Shown: positions 1 to 11,792 of the stretch, one piece after another
How the letters are laid out: the number at the start of each line of letters is the position of its first letter
Numbering within the stretch: the first letter of the stretch is position 1
Assembly: GCF_030052815.1 (NCBI RefSeq)
Contig: NC_079498.1
Span: 68,806,992-68,870,991, forward strand
DNA: 64,000 nucleotides
Origin: Hevea brasiliensis
Taxonomy: Eukaryota > Streptophyta > Magnoliopsida > Malpighiales > Euphorbiaceae
Reading direction: 5' to 3'
The notes under the pieces: model-generated
What the model saw: the letters and a program-made list of their open reading frames with translations, nothing else
What the model was told of the DNA's origin: nothing
Databases searched by the model: none
Translations under genes and position numbers: made by a program

Positions 1-2080
1 GCATATCATTTAGTATGTATCTTGTACATATTTTTATTAATAAAAGGCATTTCCACTTTTTCGTTTACATAATATATTTATGTGTAATAGAAAAGGTCCA
101 TTGATATTTTGTTAGAAATATTATTCTTAAGTTGTTAAGAATATGAGTGACAATATTTCTAGCACGAAGTATCATAAATAGGTTCACAATCGAGGATACT
201 TCATAATGAGGACATGACTTATCCAGAAAGATTGTATTCATGTTTGTTCCCAAGTTATTTATATGAGATATAAATAAGATGGAATGGTGAGTCTCATGCC
301 ATATAACAAATATGATAGGCACTTATAAATGATAAGTAGGCCGAACCAGTGACACTTATGACAAGCACATGGAGTTTACTTTTGTCAATGTTTTGTCATA
401 AATCATATCAGTGCATATAATCTTTAGACCTGAGATAGCACAGTTATCTTGTATATAGGTAGTTTGAGTTTGATACTGTTTTCATGCTTGTACTGTGTAT
501 GGGTATATGGGCATGTGTTGGCTCCTACTAGTTATATATGGAGGTAGGTGTTGATCAAGATGGAATCTGTTCCTCTAAGTAAATAGAGATAAAATCCTAT
601 GTTCATTTAATTGTTCTTGATGTTTCAAGTTCTGGCAGACAGATAGATTTATTGAGAAAAGAATTTACGATGAGAAAATCTTTTAATCAAGAACTGGAAT
701 TAAAAGAGAACATAATATTCATAGCAAATGGAGTTTGACATAAACCATGACTCCGGCTTGAGTTGGGATTTTTGTAAGAGAGATTCTAGTGCATGGTAAC
801 ATATGATTATAGGTTCATTTAAGGTAAACCTTATTACTAATTGGGTGGCCATGGCATGCTATGCTAGGTGTTAACCATGGTCTATGAGGTTCATAAAATG
901 ATTTAGAGAAATCATTTATGGTAAGAAAAGAGTTCTGATGATATTAAGAGTTGATATCATGTCTCATTGCCAATTAGTGATGAGCCTAGTAAGTCACACA
1001 CATACACAAGTTATCACCTAATTAAATATGATTTAATTAATTAATTAAAGAGTTTAATTGATTAATTAAATAGGTTTGGTTTGTAATTAGATTGCAAAGT
1101 CCCTAGCATGACTTGAAACCAAATCTAGATTGTTGGATGTATAATATAAGTTAAATTTATATTTAAAGTGTTTAAATATGAATTTAATTAATGAGAAATT
1201 AATTAATAGAGATTAATTAATTAATTTATATTTGATATAAATTAATTAGAAGAAGAAAAATAATTATTTTGGGTTGAGAACTCAAAATTAAGACACAGGG
1301 GCATTTTGGTCATTTTGCAGTGTGACACGTGGCACCATGAGATGATGACACATGGCATAACACATAAGCTTGCCAAATGTTTTTTAATCATGTAAGATGA
1401 TTAAAATCAAGATTACATATAGGTTTGACACTTGGCACAATGTGATTGGGTCACTTAAACCTAGAGCTAATCAAAGGGTGACATGTGGCAAGGGTTTAAT
1501 GTGTTAACCTAGCTATTTAAGTGTTGTTATGAGAAAATAAAAACAACCAGCAGCCACACTCCTTTGTCACGCCACTTTGAGGGTTTTTATCTCTTCTTCT
1601 TCATCTCTTATCAATTCAAAGAGATTAGCCATCAATCTCTTGAATTAAGAACACTAGGAATTGTTTCTAGTGTCCTGTTTACATCTTTAATCTCTTAAAA
1701 GGCAGAACTTGATTTTCTAATTAATAGAAAAAGCTTTAGAAGCTATTCAAGGGCTGCCATAGGTGTTCTTGGTGTGGACAAGCTAGGGGACAACATCTGG
1801 TGTCCTGAAGACGAATCTCAAAGGCGCAGACATTGCGATTGCATCAAGAGGTTAGTGTAATCGTTCTTGATTTAATCTAGGGTTCTAAAATTAATCTGAT
1901 TAATTTTAAAATCTTAAATGGCAAATACACATCCAAAAACATATTAAAAGAGTTTTAATATGTTGTTTATCATGGAAATCAAATAGATAAAAATAAATCT
2001 TGCATGATGCATGTGACCCTAGGTGAAAATTTTTGAATTCAATGGTATAAACTTGTGTTTTTCACGCTTCCGTTCCTTCA
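1..2080 (+). mobile_element. Ty1/copia LTR, nearly complete, inserted in a gypsy LTR
   Basis: This is the reverse complement of the two LTRs at 26153-28262 and 34018-36112. The window starts about 20 bases inside the LTR, and the LTR ends at 2080 with the same CGTTCCTTCA terminus. Gypsy LTR sequence resumes directly at 2081 and matches 9068 onward in the sister LTR, so the copia LTR interrupts that LTR. No copia coding sequence follows, so it is either a solo LTR or the 3' LTR of an element lying to the left; the window edge prevents a decision. It carries a perfect CACGTG G-box at 1326-1331 and a TATA-like CTATTTAAG near 1510. No gene is present. Confidence 0.9.
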
Positions 2081-4781
2081 AAATTGAGGCTGTTTAATTA
2101 TGATGAAATTTTGATGATGACTTGATGAAATTGAGACTATTTAATGAGTATTAGAAGTGCCATGTATGCTTATTTGGAGTTTGGAAGAAGGAGGATTACC
2201 AAATTGGAAGTGCAAATTGTGTGCAGGTTGTGTGATTGATGAATGCAGTGTATAAATTAGGTTATAAGTGTAAAGTTGTGACTCCAATTGGTATGAGACC
2301 AATTGGAGGTGAAACTAGGCACAAAATGTGCCAACTTTCATTGAGAAAGCATACCAAAATTCTGCTTGCAAGGTGACATGAAAAATGACCAATTCGGATT
2401 AAGTGCAAGTGAAACCTGAAAACTGACCAATTGGGCAGAAGTTAGTATATAGGCCATAACTCACTCAAAACAGGTCCAATTGATCCGAAATTTTAACCAT
2501 GAATAGTTAAGATCCATACCTACAAGTCTTATGAAGACACCAAAACCAAAAATGACCATAAGCAAGTCAAACAGCTTGCACAAGTTCGGGTCAAAAAACT
2601 GGCCGAACCAAAGTTGACCAAATTGACCTAAATTGACCAAATTTGATGCCATTTGACCAGCAACAGTAAAATGACCATAACTTGGTCTACATAACTCGGA
2701 TTGACCTAAAATTTTGTCCCGCGTTCCATAAGACATAGATCTACAAGTTTGTAGTTTTGACCGAAACCCGAAAACCGAGGGAACTAGGTCGTCCGGCTAG
2801 GTCAAACTAGTATACCGAAATCCAGCAAGTTGCATTACAATGCACTAAACAAGAAAATGAGTTTGGTAAAACGTACCAACCCTAAAACCCTATCGAATGT
2901 GACATATTAATGACACCAAAACCTAAATTACCTAGAACACATCGAGGGTCGGTATATTAGGTGATTAAGCAAATAATAGCTTTTAGTGAATTATTTGTCA
3001 AACATTATCGATAGAGACAGTTTAATTTAGTACTGAAACACTTCAAATTGTGTTTCTCAGTTAGTAAAGACTCAGGGAAAGGGAAGGAAACACTGAGTCC
3101 AGACCAGGAGACAGTCATCAGAGGTTTGTGCACAACTAGTTTTTAACTAATTTTGTTTGAATATTTCATATGATTAAATGACATATTTTTCTTATGTATT
3201 ATGTTTAACAAGCATTGGATTTAATTCAATGATTATTGAAAATTGTTATAGTATGTATGAATTTAGCTTTGTGAAATGGTATTTCCACAAGTATTAAGCA
3301 TTGTTATGGATTGAATAAATTATGTTTTGGAAAATTGTGATAGAACATGTTTTGAATTGTGATGGTAATTTTCATGGAAAATGCAAATTTATGATTTGAA
3401 TTGTGATGAGCATAAAAATTATTGGATATTGGAATTGAATTTGAATCGAATTACATTGTGACTTATGCTCACTAAAAGGATTGTGATATTGTTTTATATC
3501 TCACTATAGATGCTTGACTAGGTTATTACCCGTCTCTCTCATTTGTTGAGAAGACAATGGAGTTAGTTGTGTTTTGATTACCATGGTACGTGCACAGGCT
3601 TAGATTTTCCTCTGATTTGAGGTTAGATCTAAGTTTATTTTATCATTATGGCCCTTGCGGAAGATTCATTATTGTGATGGTACTGTGCACGATGATTCGA
3701 CCTCCCCGACCATAGGGAGTTAGAATCACATCGAAGATGGCCCTATCGGATTAGTCTTGCATAGTTAATGAGATAAAGAATGATTTGTGAGATACAGCAT
3801 GGTTTTTGAGCTACAGCATGGTTTTTGAGATACAACATGGTTTGGAGATAAAGATTGATTTTTGAGATACGTAATGATTTTTGAGATACAGAATGACTTT
3901 TGAATGGTAAAGAATTGTGATTTCAATTATGGTTTATGTATAATTGATTTTGTTGGAATTACTTAAATGGTTAGTCATGATTTGATAAATTGAATTTTGT
4001 GATCAAAGTCATTTATACAAATGATTTACATTATTGGCAATGAATATTTTGAGTTTTGGAATTTGATGAGTATTCAGATTTCCAAATTATTTACTGTAAA
4101 TTTTGTCAATGTATATTGTACTATGTTTTAAATTATAGTTGTGCACCACTGAGTTCACCACTCAGCGATAGCTTTGTATGCTGTCGCAGGTAAGAAGAGC
4201 ATAGAGCAGTGAGTAAGTTTCTTTGAAGACACTTTCAGACCAGCTCCAGGTATATTATAGGTATACCCATGTACATAGGTCTGATGTATGCATGTAATAA
4301 TATGTATGTAAATTATTTGAGCAGTTGTAAATTAAAATTGTACATTGAAGTTGTAAAGTAAATTATGAGTTATTTTGACTTGTAAAATTTGTGCTATATT
4401 TCTTTTATCTCATCCTTTGAAAATACTGAAAAATTGTTGTGGATTGAGTTGAGAAAAATATTGTGTTGAATTTTGTTGGAGTTGAGATTTGGAAAAATAT
4501 TGAAGTGCTTTTTACAGGTTTCAAGAACTGCTTTATCTAAAATACAGATGGCACTCTGCCAAAATTTTCTGAAATTCCAAATAAGTCAAATGTGTTAGTT
4601 CTATCACTTGATTCACAAAAGTTTTTAACACTGTAAATAGTGCTCACCACTATGAAAGAAGTAAGAAAAGTTTTAAAATCCCTTGTAGTGTATTTAATGG
4701 GTTATCGATGAAGCGGAGTTGATAATTCATTAGGTATACTACGGGATCATGTCATGCCTTATAGAGGGGTAGGGTGTGACA
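2081..4781 (+). repeat. 5' LTR of gypsy element 1 (5'-truncated)
   Basis: It is collinear with 9068-11792 of the 3' LTR and ends in GGGTGTGACA just before the PBS. The first 1.3 kb of the LTR is missing because of the copia LTR at 1-2080. Around 3781-3900 it has a degenerate array of about 20-25-bp units (core GATACAGCATGGTTTTTGA) with one more unit than the 3' LTR. The ORF on the minus strand at 2461-2736 is an LTR artefact, not a gene. Confidence 0.9.
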
Positions 4782-4789
4782 TGTTTTAG

Positions 4790-4801
4790 TGGTATCAGAG
4801 C
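4790..4801 (+). other. Primer-binding site of gypsy element 1
   Basis: TGGTATCAGAGC is complementary to the 3' end of plant initiator tRNA-Met. It lies 8 bases after the LTR terminus at 4781. The spacer TGTTTTAG is shared with element 2. Confidence 0.9.
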
Positions 4802-4967
4802 AATGGTTTTAAAGTGAATTTCGAACTGTGAATTTGAAATCTTTTTGTCAGAACTACAACTGCTCAAATGTTTGATACATATAGTACATTTACATCATAA
4901 ATGTGAACTAATGGAGAGGAATCTCCTTGTGTTGGTTGTACAGGAATAGAAAATTCTGTGAAAAAAA

Positions 4968-5546
4968 ATGGAAGAGAAGAATGAGACAATAGAACAGTCT
5001 GTGATGGCAGAAGAACAAGTTGAGGCCCCAGCTCCACAAAATGTCGAAGGCCTGACTGTACCAGTTTTACCAGTACAAATTACTGCACAAATGGCCTAGC
5101 AAATGGCTACTTTCTTTCAACAATTGGCTGATAATCTGTCAGCCCAAGCCCAAGTACAGACCCAACCCCCACAAGGGCAGTGTGAAATGGAAAAGAGGGA
5201 GAAACCTATGGGTCAGAGTTCGAACAGTAATTTGGGGAAGAGAAAAAAATTTGAGGAGCCCCGAACTCAGAAATATGATAGAGGCGGATCATCAGGGCAG
5301 AGACCACCAAAATCTAGTCGTCGAACAACCAGAAGTTCCTATCCTGCCCGTTTCTGCCATGTTTGTGGTAAGCTACATGGAGGTATTTGTCGTAAGGCCG
5401 CTGGAGCCTGTTACAATTGTGGAAAACTTGGACACTTTGCTAAAGATTATGCTAAACCACCTCGATCTGCTCTCCGGAGTTCACAGACCGTCAGTCAGAG
5501 TCAAGATAGAAATAGAGTTGTACTCCTCACCACTATAACACAGTGA
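4968..5546 (+). pseudogene. gag remnant of element 1 (N-terminus fused to zinc-knuckle end)
   Basis: Reading starts at ATG 4968 (MEEKNETIEQ) and runs to 5546 in one frame, with one internal TAG at 5098-5100 where a Gln is expected. The protein has an acidic N-terminus followed by the C-terminal zinc-knuckle region, with cysteine patterns CHVCGKLHGGIC and CYNCGKLGHFAKDY; in the second, the last Cys is replaced by Tyr. The Retrotrans_gag core that normally separates these parts (compare element 2, 17898-18179) is absent, so the middle of gag has been deleted. This protein could not form a normal capsid. The identity is secure from the zinc knuckles and the position after the PBS. Confidence 0.85.
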
Positions 5547-6644
5547 ATCAACCCGAATATAGTAGCGCACCAGTCGGAGTGTCCACTATGTGCCAAGGAG
5601 AAAGAGCAGAAACTTCAGATGTAGCTGCTGGTAAGTTCTTAATTTTTGAAAGAAATAATTAGTTATTATTTGATCCCAGCACTACTTAGTTGTGTGTTAG
5701 TGTCAGAACTATATGTTCTGTTGTTATTCCTTTACATGGGAACGAATTTTGATGTATTAGTGACTAGTCCTTTAGGATAATAACTATAATAACAAGTATG
5801 ATTGACATTACTTTTGGAAGAATTGTTAGCTAAAAGTATTTTCTAACATACCATAAATTATAAAGCTAAATGGCGAGCCTACTTAATGTAAGGCAAGAGG
5901 ACCTAAAAGTAAGTTACAGTAATAGAATTGCTCTAGATGAGGGCAAAGATGTTACTGTTAGTAATTATTAATGGATATTGTAATCAGAATCGATTTAGGA
6001 TATTAGTGGATTCGAGAAAGATAAGATGTTAGAAAACCTAGCCCATGAGGTTATAACGTAGTGACTATATAATGTTCTCGATGTTTGTATTGTGTAAGTC
6101 ATAGACATCTGATACGGGATTATTGTGTAAAGCTACGTACTTCCTCATGGTATAATAAATTAAGAATATTTGTAAGTAATCTATAAATTGATACAGTTGC
6201 ACCCGAATAGAGTACTATTACTGGAAAATATTTGTGAAAATTTTAGTCAGAAATGTAAAACTTTAGAACTAGCCTATCAAACGACTACACTTGTAAGGTA
6301 GCTAGAGTCAGGGACTCAGTTATATTAATGTGAATTACCTGTACCACAGTAATTGCTATAAGCTTAAAGATATCAGTACGACTTATCATCCTTAAATGGA
6401 TGGACAGTCGAAACAAGTAATTCAGGTAAATTCGGAAACTCATTGAGTTCCTATAAATAATGAAATGAAATGATAATAATAACCTGTAAAATGTGATAAG
6501 CCCTCAAGAATATATTGAGAACTTGTGTCATTGAATCTGAGAGGAGATGGGACAGATACATCCCACTAATAGAATTTGTATACATTAATAAGTGTCAAGC
6601 TAGCATACAAGTGGCACCCTATGAAACATTGTAAGGGAACAGAT
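5547..6644 (+). pseudogene. Decayed protease remnant plus an older integrase fragment
   Basis: There is no open frame. About 5640-5790 still resembles the aspartic-protease region: LFDPSTT replaces the active-site LFDPGSTH, and further on comes DVLVTSPLG, the same segment as in the gypsy copy at 25685-26005. From about 6370 to 6640, translation with stops resembles an integrase (TYHP-MDGQSK, then PLIEFVYINK and APYETL). That block normally lies downstream of the integrase active site, yet a second integrase piece starts right after it. I recognise nothing in 5800-6370. Confidence 0.5.
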
Positions 6645-7690
6645 AACTATGGATTTTGTAATGAGATTTCTGAGGACACAGAATAGTCATGATGCAGTAT
6701 AGGTTATAGTTGATAGACTAACCAAGTCTAATCACTTTTTGCCAGTCCGGATGGACTATAGCCTGGAAAGATTGGCCAGATTCTACATAAATGAAATTGT
6801 AAAACTACATGGAGTGCCAGTATCAATTGTGTCTGACAGAGATCCTAGGCTCACTTCTGGATTCTGGGGTAGTCTTCAGAGAGCCCTAGGAACTAGATTG
6901 AACTTCAAAGACAAGATTCCACCCACGCATGCATGGCCACCAAAGGGTAATTCAGATATTTGAGGATATGCTACGGGCTTGTGTGATTGAATTTGAAGGT
7001 AGTTGGGATACACACTTGCCTTTGATTGAGTTTGCTTATAACAACAGCTACTAATCAAGCATTGGAATGCCTCCATATGAAGCATTGTATGGCAGAAAGT
7101 GCAATACTCCCTTATGTTGGGATGAAGTAGGTGAAAGGAAGATGATTGGACCAGAAATTGTTCAACAAACAGAGGAAAAGATCAGATTAATTAGAGATAG
7201 ACTCAAGGCTGCATCAGATCGTCAGAAGTCCTATGTTGATCTGAAAAGAAGAGATATTGAGTATGCAGTGGGTGATAAGGTATTCCTCAAAGTTTCTCCT
7301 TGGAAGAGGATTATGAGATCTGGCAGAAAGGGGAAACTGAGTCCTCGTTTCATCGGACCATATGAGGTTCTGGAAAGAGTGGGTCCTTTGGCATATCGGT
7401 TGGCATTACTTCCAGAGCTAGCAAGGATACACAGTGTCTTCCATGTGTCCATGTTAAGGAGGTACAGATCCGACCCATCTCATGTACTATCAGTTGAAGA
7501 GATTGAGGTAAATCCAGACCTCTCATATGAGGAAGAACCCATAAAAATTCTGGCTTATGAGGTGAAGCAGCTGAGGAACAAACAGATACACCTGGTTAAA
7601 ATGCTGTGGAACCATCATTCAGGCCAGGAAGCTACTTAGGAACGTGAAGAGGATATGAGGAGACAGCACCCACAGCTATTCAGAGACTAA
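6645..7690 (+). pseudogene. Integrase with C-terminal chromodomain-like tail, element 1
   Basis: It begins as a match to MDFVMGLPRKQ of element 2 and continues through DRLTKSNHFLPVRMDYSLERLA and VSIVSDRDPR, which carry the first two acidic catalytic positions. A frameshift near 6910-6960 disrupts the segment with the catalytic Glu. The frame recovers at 7067 (MPPYEALYGRK) and runs through [14 protein letters not shown] into the chromodomain-like tail. A TGG-to-TAG change at 7636-7638 stops it just before the last segment, and the ancestral stop lies at 7688-7690. It is inactive because of the frameshift and the stop. It belongs to the same family as 14021-15067. Confidence 0.88.
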
Positions 7691-7718
7691 TGCCAGGTAA
7701 AATTTTGAGACGAAATTT

Positions 7719-7736
7719 ATTTAAGGGGGGGAGAAT
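7719..7736 (+). other. Polypurine tract of gypsy element 1
   Basis: A purine run centred on AAGGGGGGGAGAA lies immediately before the TG of the 3' LTR, the expected primer for plus-strand synthesis. Elements 2, 3 and the chimera's gypsy body have equivalent tracts. Confidence 0.8.
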
Positions 7737-10700
7737 TGTAACACCCCTAAGTTTGGTAGTGCGTTCTACTGTTCCGGTGACCAGTGCTGTCCGGACAGCT
7801 AGGATGCCTAGAACCACACTTTGATATGAGGGAGGAGACATAAAATAATAAAATACAAGAAAAGAAAATACAAGAAAAAAACAAAGGAAAAATAATAACA
7901 AAGAAATGTAACCAAGTTAAGCGAGCCGAGAACCCTAGCAATGGGTGACCACACCGGGAAGTCACGGAGTGGGCCGTTGACTAGCCCTGTACCGTGGGGA
8001 ACCCTGGAAAATATTTTTAGGACTTAAATAGACCTTATTGAAGAATTAATATCATTAGGAAGATCAAAGAAAAATTAATTAATTAGTGCAAAGAAAAGTG
8101 AGAAATCGAAAAACGGACAAAACCCGGTGTTACCGAAAAATCGGGAATGCAACCCGAACAGGGGCATTGTGGTCATTTGACATCCCGAGTTGTCTTTTGA
8201 CCTAAATGTCCATTAAAAATAAATAATATTACACTTGGAAAATGTCAAAGAAAAATTAGTAAGTCAATATAAATAAAAATTAAAATTTAGAAATCGATGG
8301 GTCAAGGATTTAATCGGTAACACTAAAAATTTCGAAATACAAACCGAATAAGGGCATTTTGGTCAATTGATACCCGAGTTGACTTTTGACTTAAATGTCC
8401 ATGAAAAATTAGTAGTGTTAAAAATTTAATAATGCAAAAAAAAAATTGAAGTCAAATGTGTGGAGTAATTAAGAGGAATTAAGGGTAAAATGTGGAATAA
8501 TTAAAAATTTAGATTATTTAAATGTTAATTATGTTAGTGGAGCACTATGGATTATTTAAACTCATTAAGTGGACAGAATTTCCACTAACCAAGTCACCTT
8601 CTTCAACCTTTGAAACCCATTGCCGAATTCAAATCTCTCTCTCCAAACTTCCATAGCCAACTTTCATGCAAAGCTTAATCTCTCCCCTTTCATGCCATAA
8701 ATCCAACAAGTCCCTTCATGAAAGTTTGTCCTCACATCAAGAACAATCCTTGGGAAGCCATTAGGAGAGGAAATAGTGGAGTTGTCAAGGGCAGCAAGGG
8801 TCACACATATGAGGTAAGTGCAAAGAACCCCCACCCTTCCTTCTTTAAAGTTGATGAGCTTCATGAGCTGAGTTGAATTCTCTTGAAATTTAAGAGAAAT
8901 GATAAGTCTACACTCCTTCTAATTTCTGGTAGCCTTGAGGAGAGCTAGGTTTAGATGGTTTTGAATGATTAAACTTGCTGAATGATGCTTGAGAGTGAAT
9001 ATAGACATGTATATAGGTTGAATTGTATGTATAATTGAAATTGAAAAATTATTAGGGTTTTAATGTTAAATTGAGGCTGTTTAATTATGATGAAATTTTG
9101 ATGATGACTTGATGAAATTGAGACTATTTAATGAGTATTAGAAGTGCCATGTATGCTTATTTGGAGTTTGGAAGAAGGAGGATTGCCAAATTGGAAGTGC
9201 AAATTGTGTGCAGGTTGTGTGATTGATGAATGCAGTGTATAAATTAGGTTATAAGTGTAAAGTTGTGACTCCAATTGGTATGAGACCAATTGAAGGTGAA
9301 ACTAGGCACAAAATGTGCCAACTTTCATTGAGAAAGCATACCAAAATTATGCTTGCAAGGTGACATGAAAAATGACCAATTCGGATTAAGTGCAAGTGAA
9401 ACCTGAAAACTGACCAATTGGGCAGCAGTTAGTGTATAGGCCATAACTCACTCAAAACAGGTCCAATTGATCCGAAATTTTAACCATGAATAGTTAAGAT
9501 ACATACCTACAAGTCTTATGAAGACACCAAAACCCAGAAATGACCATAAGCAAGTCAAATAGCTTGCACAAGTTCGGGTCCAAAAACTGGCCGAACCAAA
9601 GTTGACCAAATTGACCTAAAATGACCAAATTTGATGCCATTTGACCAGCAACAGTAAAATGACCATAACTTGGTCTACATAACTCGGATTGACCTAAAAT
9701 TTTGCCCCACGTTCCATAAGACATAGATCCACAAGTTTGTAGTTTTGACCAAAACCCAAAAATCGAGGGAACTAGGTCGTCCGGCTAGGTCAAACTAGTA
9801 TACCGAAATCCAGCAAGTTGCATTAAAATGCACTAAACAAGGAAATGAGTTTGGTAAAACGTACCAACCCTAAAACCCTATCGAATATGACATATTAATG
9901 ACACCAAAACCTAAATTACCTAGAACACATCGAGGGTCGGTATATTAGGTGATTAAGCAAATAATAGCTTTTAGTGAATTATTTGTCAAACATTATCGAT
10001 AGAGACAGTTTAATTTAGTACTGAAACACTTCAAATTGTGTTTCTCAGTTAGTAAAGACTCAGGGAAATGGAAGGAAACACTGAGTCCAGACCAGGAGAC
10101 AGTCATCAGAGGTTTGTGCACAACTAGTTTTTAACTAATTTTGTTTGAATATTTCATATGATTAAATGACATATTTTTCTTATGTATTATGTTTAACAAG
10201 CATTGGATTTAATTCAATGATTATTGAAAATTGTTATAGTATGTATGAATTTAGCTTTGTGAAATGGTATTTCCACAAGTATTAAGCATTGTTATGGATT
10301 GAATAAATTATGTTTTGGAAAATTGTGATAGAACATGTTTTGAATTGTGATGGTAATTTTCATGGAAAATGCAAATTTATGATTTGAATTGTGATGAGCA
10401 TAAAAATTATTGGATATTGGAATTGAATTTGAATCGAATTACATTGTGACTTATGCTCACTAAAAGGATTGTGATATTGTTTTATATCTCACTATAGATG
10501 CTTGACTAGGTTATTACCCGTCTCTCTCATTTGTTGAGAAGACAATGGAGTTAGTTGTGTTTTGATTACCATGGTACGTGCACAGGCTTAGATTTTCCTC
10601 TGATTTGAGGTTAGATCTAAGTTTATTTTATCATTATGGCCCTTGCGGAAGATTCATTATTGTGATGGTACTGTGCACGATGATTTGACCTCCCCGACCA

Positions 10701-11792
10701 TAGGGAGTTAGAATCTGATTCGACCTCCCCGACCATAGAGAGTTAGAATCACATCGAAGATGGCCCTATCAGATTAATCTTGCATAGTTAGTGAGATAAA
10801 GAATGATTTGTGAGATACAGCATGGTTTTTGAGATACAACATGGTTTTGAGATAAAGATTGATTTTTGAGATACATCATGATTTTTGAGATACAGAATGG
10901 CTTTTGAATGGTAAAGAATTGTGATTTCAATTATGGTTTATGTATAATTGATTTTGTTGGAATTACTTAAATGGTTAGTCATGATTTGATAAATTGAATT
11001 TTGTGATTAAAGTCATTTATACAAATGATTTACATTATTGGCAATGAATATTTTGAGTTTTGGAATTTGATGAGTATTCAGATTTCCAAATTATTTACTG
11101 TAAATTTTGTCAATATATATTATACTATGTTTTAAATTATAGTTGTGCACCACTGAGTTCACCACTCAGCGATAGCTTTGTATGCTGTCGCAGGTAAGAA
11201 GAGCATAGAGCAGTGAGTAAGTTTCTTTGAAGACACTTTCAGACCAGCTCCAGGTATATTATAGGTATACCCATGTACATAGGTCTGATGTATGCATGTA
11301 ATAATATGTATGTAAATTATTTAAGCAGTTGTAAATTAAAATTGTACATTGAAGTTGTAAAGTAAATTATGAGTTATTTTAACTTGTAAAATTTGTGTTA
11401 TATTTCTTTTATCTCATCCTTTGAAAATACTGAAAAATTGTTGTGGATTGAGTTGAGAAAAATATTGTGTTGAATTTTTTTGGAGTTGAGATTTGGAAAA
11501 ATATTGAAGTGCTTTTTACAGGGTTTCTGAAGAACTGTTTTATCTAAAATACAGATGGCACTCTGCCAAAATTTTTACAGAAATTCCAAATCAGTCAAAT
11601 GTGTTAGTTCTATCACTTCAGTTCATAAAAGTTTTTAACACCTGTAAATAGTGCTCACCACTGTGAAAGAAGTAAGAAAAGTTTTTAAAATCCCTTGTAG
11701 TGTATTTAATGGGTTATCAGTAGACGGAGTTGATAATTCATTAGGTATACTATGGGATCATGTCATGCCTTACAGAGGGGTAGGGTGTGACA
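7737..11792 (+). repeat. 3' LTR of gypsy element 1 (complete, 4,056 bp)
   Basis: It begins TGTAACACCCC and ends GGGTGTGACA, and from 9068 matches the 5' LTR. It has a local 36-bp duplication near 10682-10753 (core GACCTCCCCGACCATAG) that is single in the 5' LTR. There is no gene: the ORFs at 8664-8864 and 9494-9724 are chance frames in LTR sequence. The region around 8040-8560 is AT-rich leader-like sequence, in which I see nothing further. Confidence 0.93.

Larger units (their letters stand above)
2081..11792 (+). mobile_element. Gypsy element 1 (Tekay/Del-like chromovirus), internally deleted
   Basis: The order is 5' LTR (2081-4781, its beginning lost to the copia LTR), tRNA-Met-type PBS, short internal region, PPT and complete 3' LTR (7737-11792). 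The internal region is only about 2.95 kb and has gag and integrase pieces but no reverse transcriptase or RNase H, so the element is non-autonomous. The right flank begins TTCCT inside another gypsy LTR (compare 20180 onward), so element 1 landed in the left LTR of element 2. The left target duplication lies outside the window. The chromodomain-like integrase tail supports the chromovirus assignment. By eye the LTRs differ at roughly 2% of positions. Confidence 0.88.
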
